From: Fratercula arctica
Taxonomy: Eukaryota > Chordata > Aves > Charadriiformes > Alcidae
DNA length: 64,000 nt
Assembly: GCA_947846985.1 (NCBI GenBank)
Contig: CANTUZ010000014.1
Span: forward strand, 9,035,837 to 9,099,836
Direction: 5' to 3'
In this document: positions 63,201-64,000 of the stretch, one piece after another
Numbering within the stretch: the first letter of the stretch is position 1
Layout of the letters: every line of letters starts with the position of its first letter
Notes under the pieces: generated by a model
What the model was told of the DNA's origin: nothing
The model's input: only the letters and a program-made list of their open reading frames with translations
The model's database searches: none
Program-made: the position numbers and the translations under genes

Positions 63201-64000
63201 GGCCACCGGCTCCGTGTGCATGAAGTTACGCAGCACCTCGGGCGACGTCGTCTGGATGTACCCGTAGTCCTTGGGGGGGGGGGACACACACACAAAGGGG
63301 GGGTGGGGGTGTCCCTGTCACCCCCTGGGCTGTCCCCAACCCCGGGGGGGGGACACACACACGGGGGTCCGTCCCTGTCACCCCAAGGGGTGACCCCCAG
63401 CCCCAGGAGGTGCCCCCCGGGGTGTCCTCACCACCTCAAGGTGTCCTCACCCCCCCCCGCCCCATAGGGTGTCTCCAGCCCCCCCAGTGGTGTCCCCAGC
63501 GTCCCCCCCCGGTGTGTCCCCCCCCCATTCTCCGTGTCCCCACCAGCATCTCGTCCAGCAGCTCGTAGACGAGGGCGAAGTTGAGGCCGACGTTCTTCTC
63601 GCTCAGGGGCCCGCAGAAGTCCCGCAGCAGCGTCACCAGCCTGCGGCAGGACGGGTGGCCATGGCAGGGGGGGGGGTCCCTGTCACACACCCCCCCGCTG
63701 TCCCTGTGTGTGCCCGTCCCGTCGTGTGTCCGTCCCCCCCCCCCACTTCGGTACCTGTTGAGGAACTCCACCAGGGCGAAGGGCGACGCGTCCGGCGCGG
63801 TGGTGGCCACGAAGTAGAGCCCCCCGTGTCGCACGTGGACGAAATGCCGGCCCTCGTGCGTCTGGGGGTGGCAGGAGAGTTGTCACCCCCATGGGACATC
63901 CCCCCCCCCCCCCATATATGTGTGTGTGTGTGTCCCCCGTCCCCCCCCCCCCGCCTCACCATGAAGACGGGGGCCTGGTCCCCCGGCAGCGAGGTGATCC
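60209..64000 (-). CDS. AP4M1: AP4M1, AP-4 complex subunit mu (5' end off the right edge)
   Basis: Fourteen exons, minus strand: 63960-64000 (partial), 63755-63861, 63544-63640, 63159-63269, 62930-63010, 62782-62844, 62577-62643, 62402-62455, 62162-62268, 61977-62068, 61391-61435, 61234-61284, 60999-61116, 60209-60397. It encodes [171 protein letters not shown] and [19 protein letters not shown], ending [10 protein letters not shown]. The first part is the longin-like domain; the mu homology domain begins at NEVFLDVV. Known role: cargo-recognition subunit of AP-4 at the trans-Golgi network (e.g. ATG9A export). About the first 37 codons lie beyond the window. Every junction keeps frame and no frame break was found. 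Convergent with STAG3. Confidence 0.97.
60540..60965. repeat. Repeats in AP4M1 last intron
   Basis: Units of aggaaagacgggtccccgag, ggatggggggggacacggac and caggtccctggccatcccca, about 60-170 bp in higher order, with CACACAC tracts. Confidence 0.85.
61480..61970. repeat. 36-bp minisatellite, AP4M1 intron 10
   Basis: About 13 units of ggaatggtcagaattggggt followed by gccccccccc, or the variant gggagggtcagaattggggg. Confidence 0.93.

Noticed and set aside
1..64000. tRNA, rRNA or miRNA genes, including the MCM7 intronic miRNA cluster
   Set aside because: No cloverleaf with conserved A/B boxes or known hairpin was seen; MCM7 itself is not in the window. A covariance-model search would be needed to exclude degenerate ones.

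Overview
The window looks like a stretch of avian chromosome, most likely one of the gene-dense, extremely GC-rich 'dot' microchromosomes. It carries spliced vertebrate genes with short introns, very long G/C homopolymers, and nearly every intron of a few hundred bases or more is filled by its own minisatellite. No species can be named from the sequence alone. All assignments come from reading spliced translations and comparing them with remembered vertebrate family sequences; no database search was possible.

Layout, left to right: (1) 9-25569, minus strand, NEURL4, 25 coding exons with all six Neuralized repeats; the C-terminal end lies off the left edge. (2) 25570-27723, a head-to-head intergenic region with CpG-rich promoters at both ends and the only base-balanced DNA of the window in the middle. 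(3) 27724-29199, plus strand, LAMTOR4 (Ragulator). (4) 30318-36119, minus strand, TRAPPC14 (C7orf43/MAP11), complete; its poly(A) signal is only about 160 bp from that of LAMTOR4. (5) 37363-40821, minus strand, GAL3ST4, with a noncoding first exon near 42113. (6) 42690-43740, a minisatellite in the place where mammals have GPC2. (7) 44556-59220, plus strand, STAG3, 33 coding exons and complete. (8) 60209-64000, minus strand, AP4M1, complete except for the first codons beyond the right edge.

LAMTOR4, TRAPPC14, GAL3ST4, STAG3 and AP4M1 are neighbours in human 7q22.1, whereas NEURL4 is on human 17p13.1, so the window contains a synteny junction. The genes do not form a pathway. They serve centrosome/ubiquitin regulation (NEURL4), lysosomal mTORC1 signalling (LAMTOR4), vesicle tethering and ciliogenesis (TRAPPC14), glycan sulfation (GAL3ST4), meiotic cohesion (STAG3) and TGN sorting (AP4M1).

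The most unusual signal is that several intronic tandem arrays have repeat units spanning an exon edge. The last 20-60 bases of an exon plus its 5' splice site (or, once, a 3' splice site plus the exon start) have been amplified into the adjacent intron. This is seen four times in NEURL4 and once in STAG3. Other arrays carry regularly phased transcription-factor motifs (CCAAT plus CRE-like; a 13-bp ETS/half-site motif). Several conserved coding exons have single-base frame breaks, mostly in C or G runs, which look more like sequence errors than gene death.
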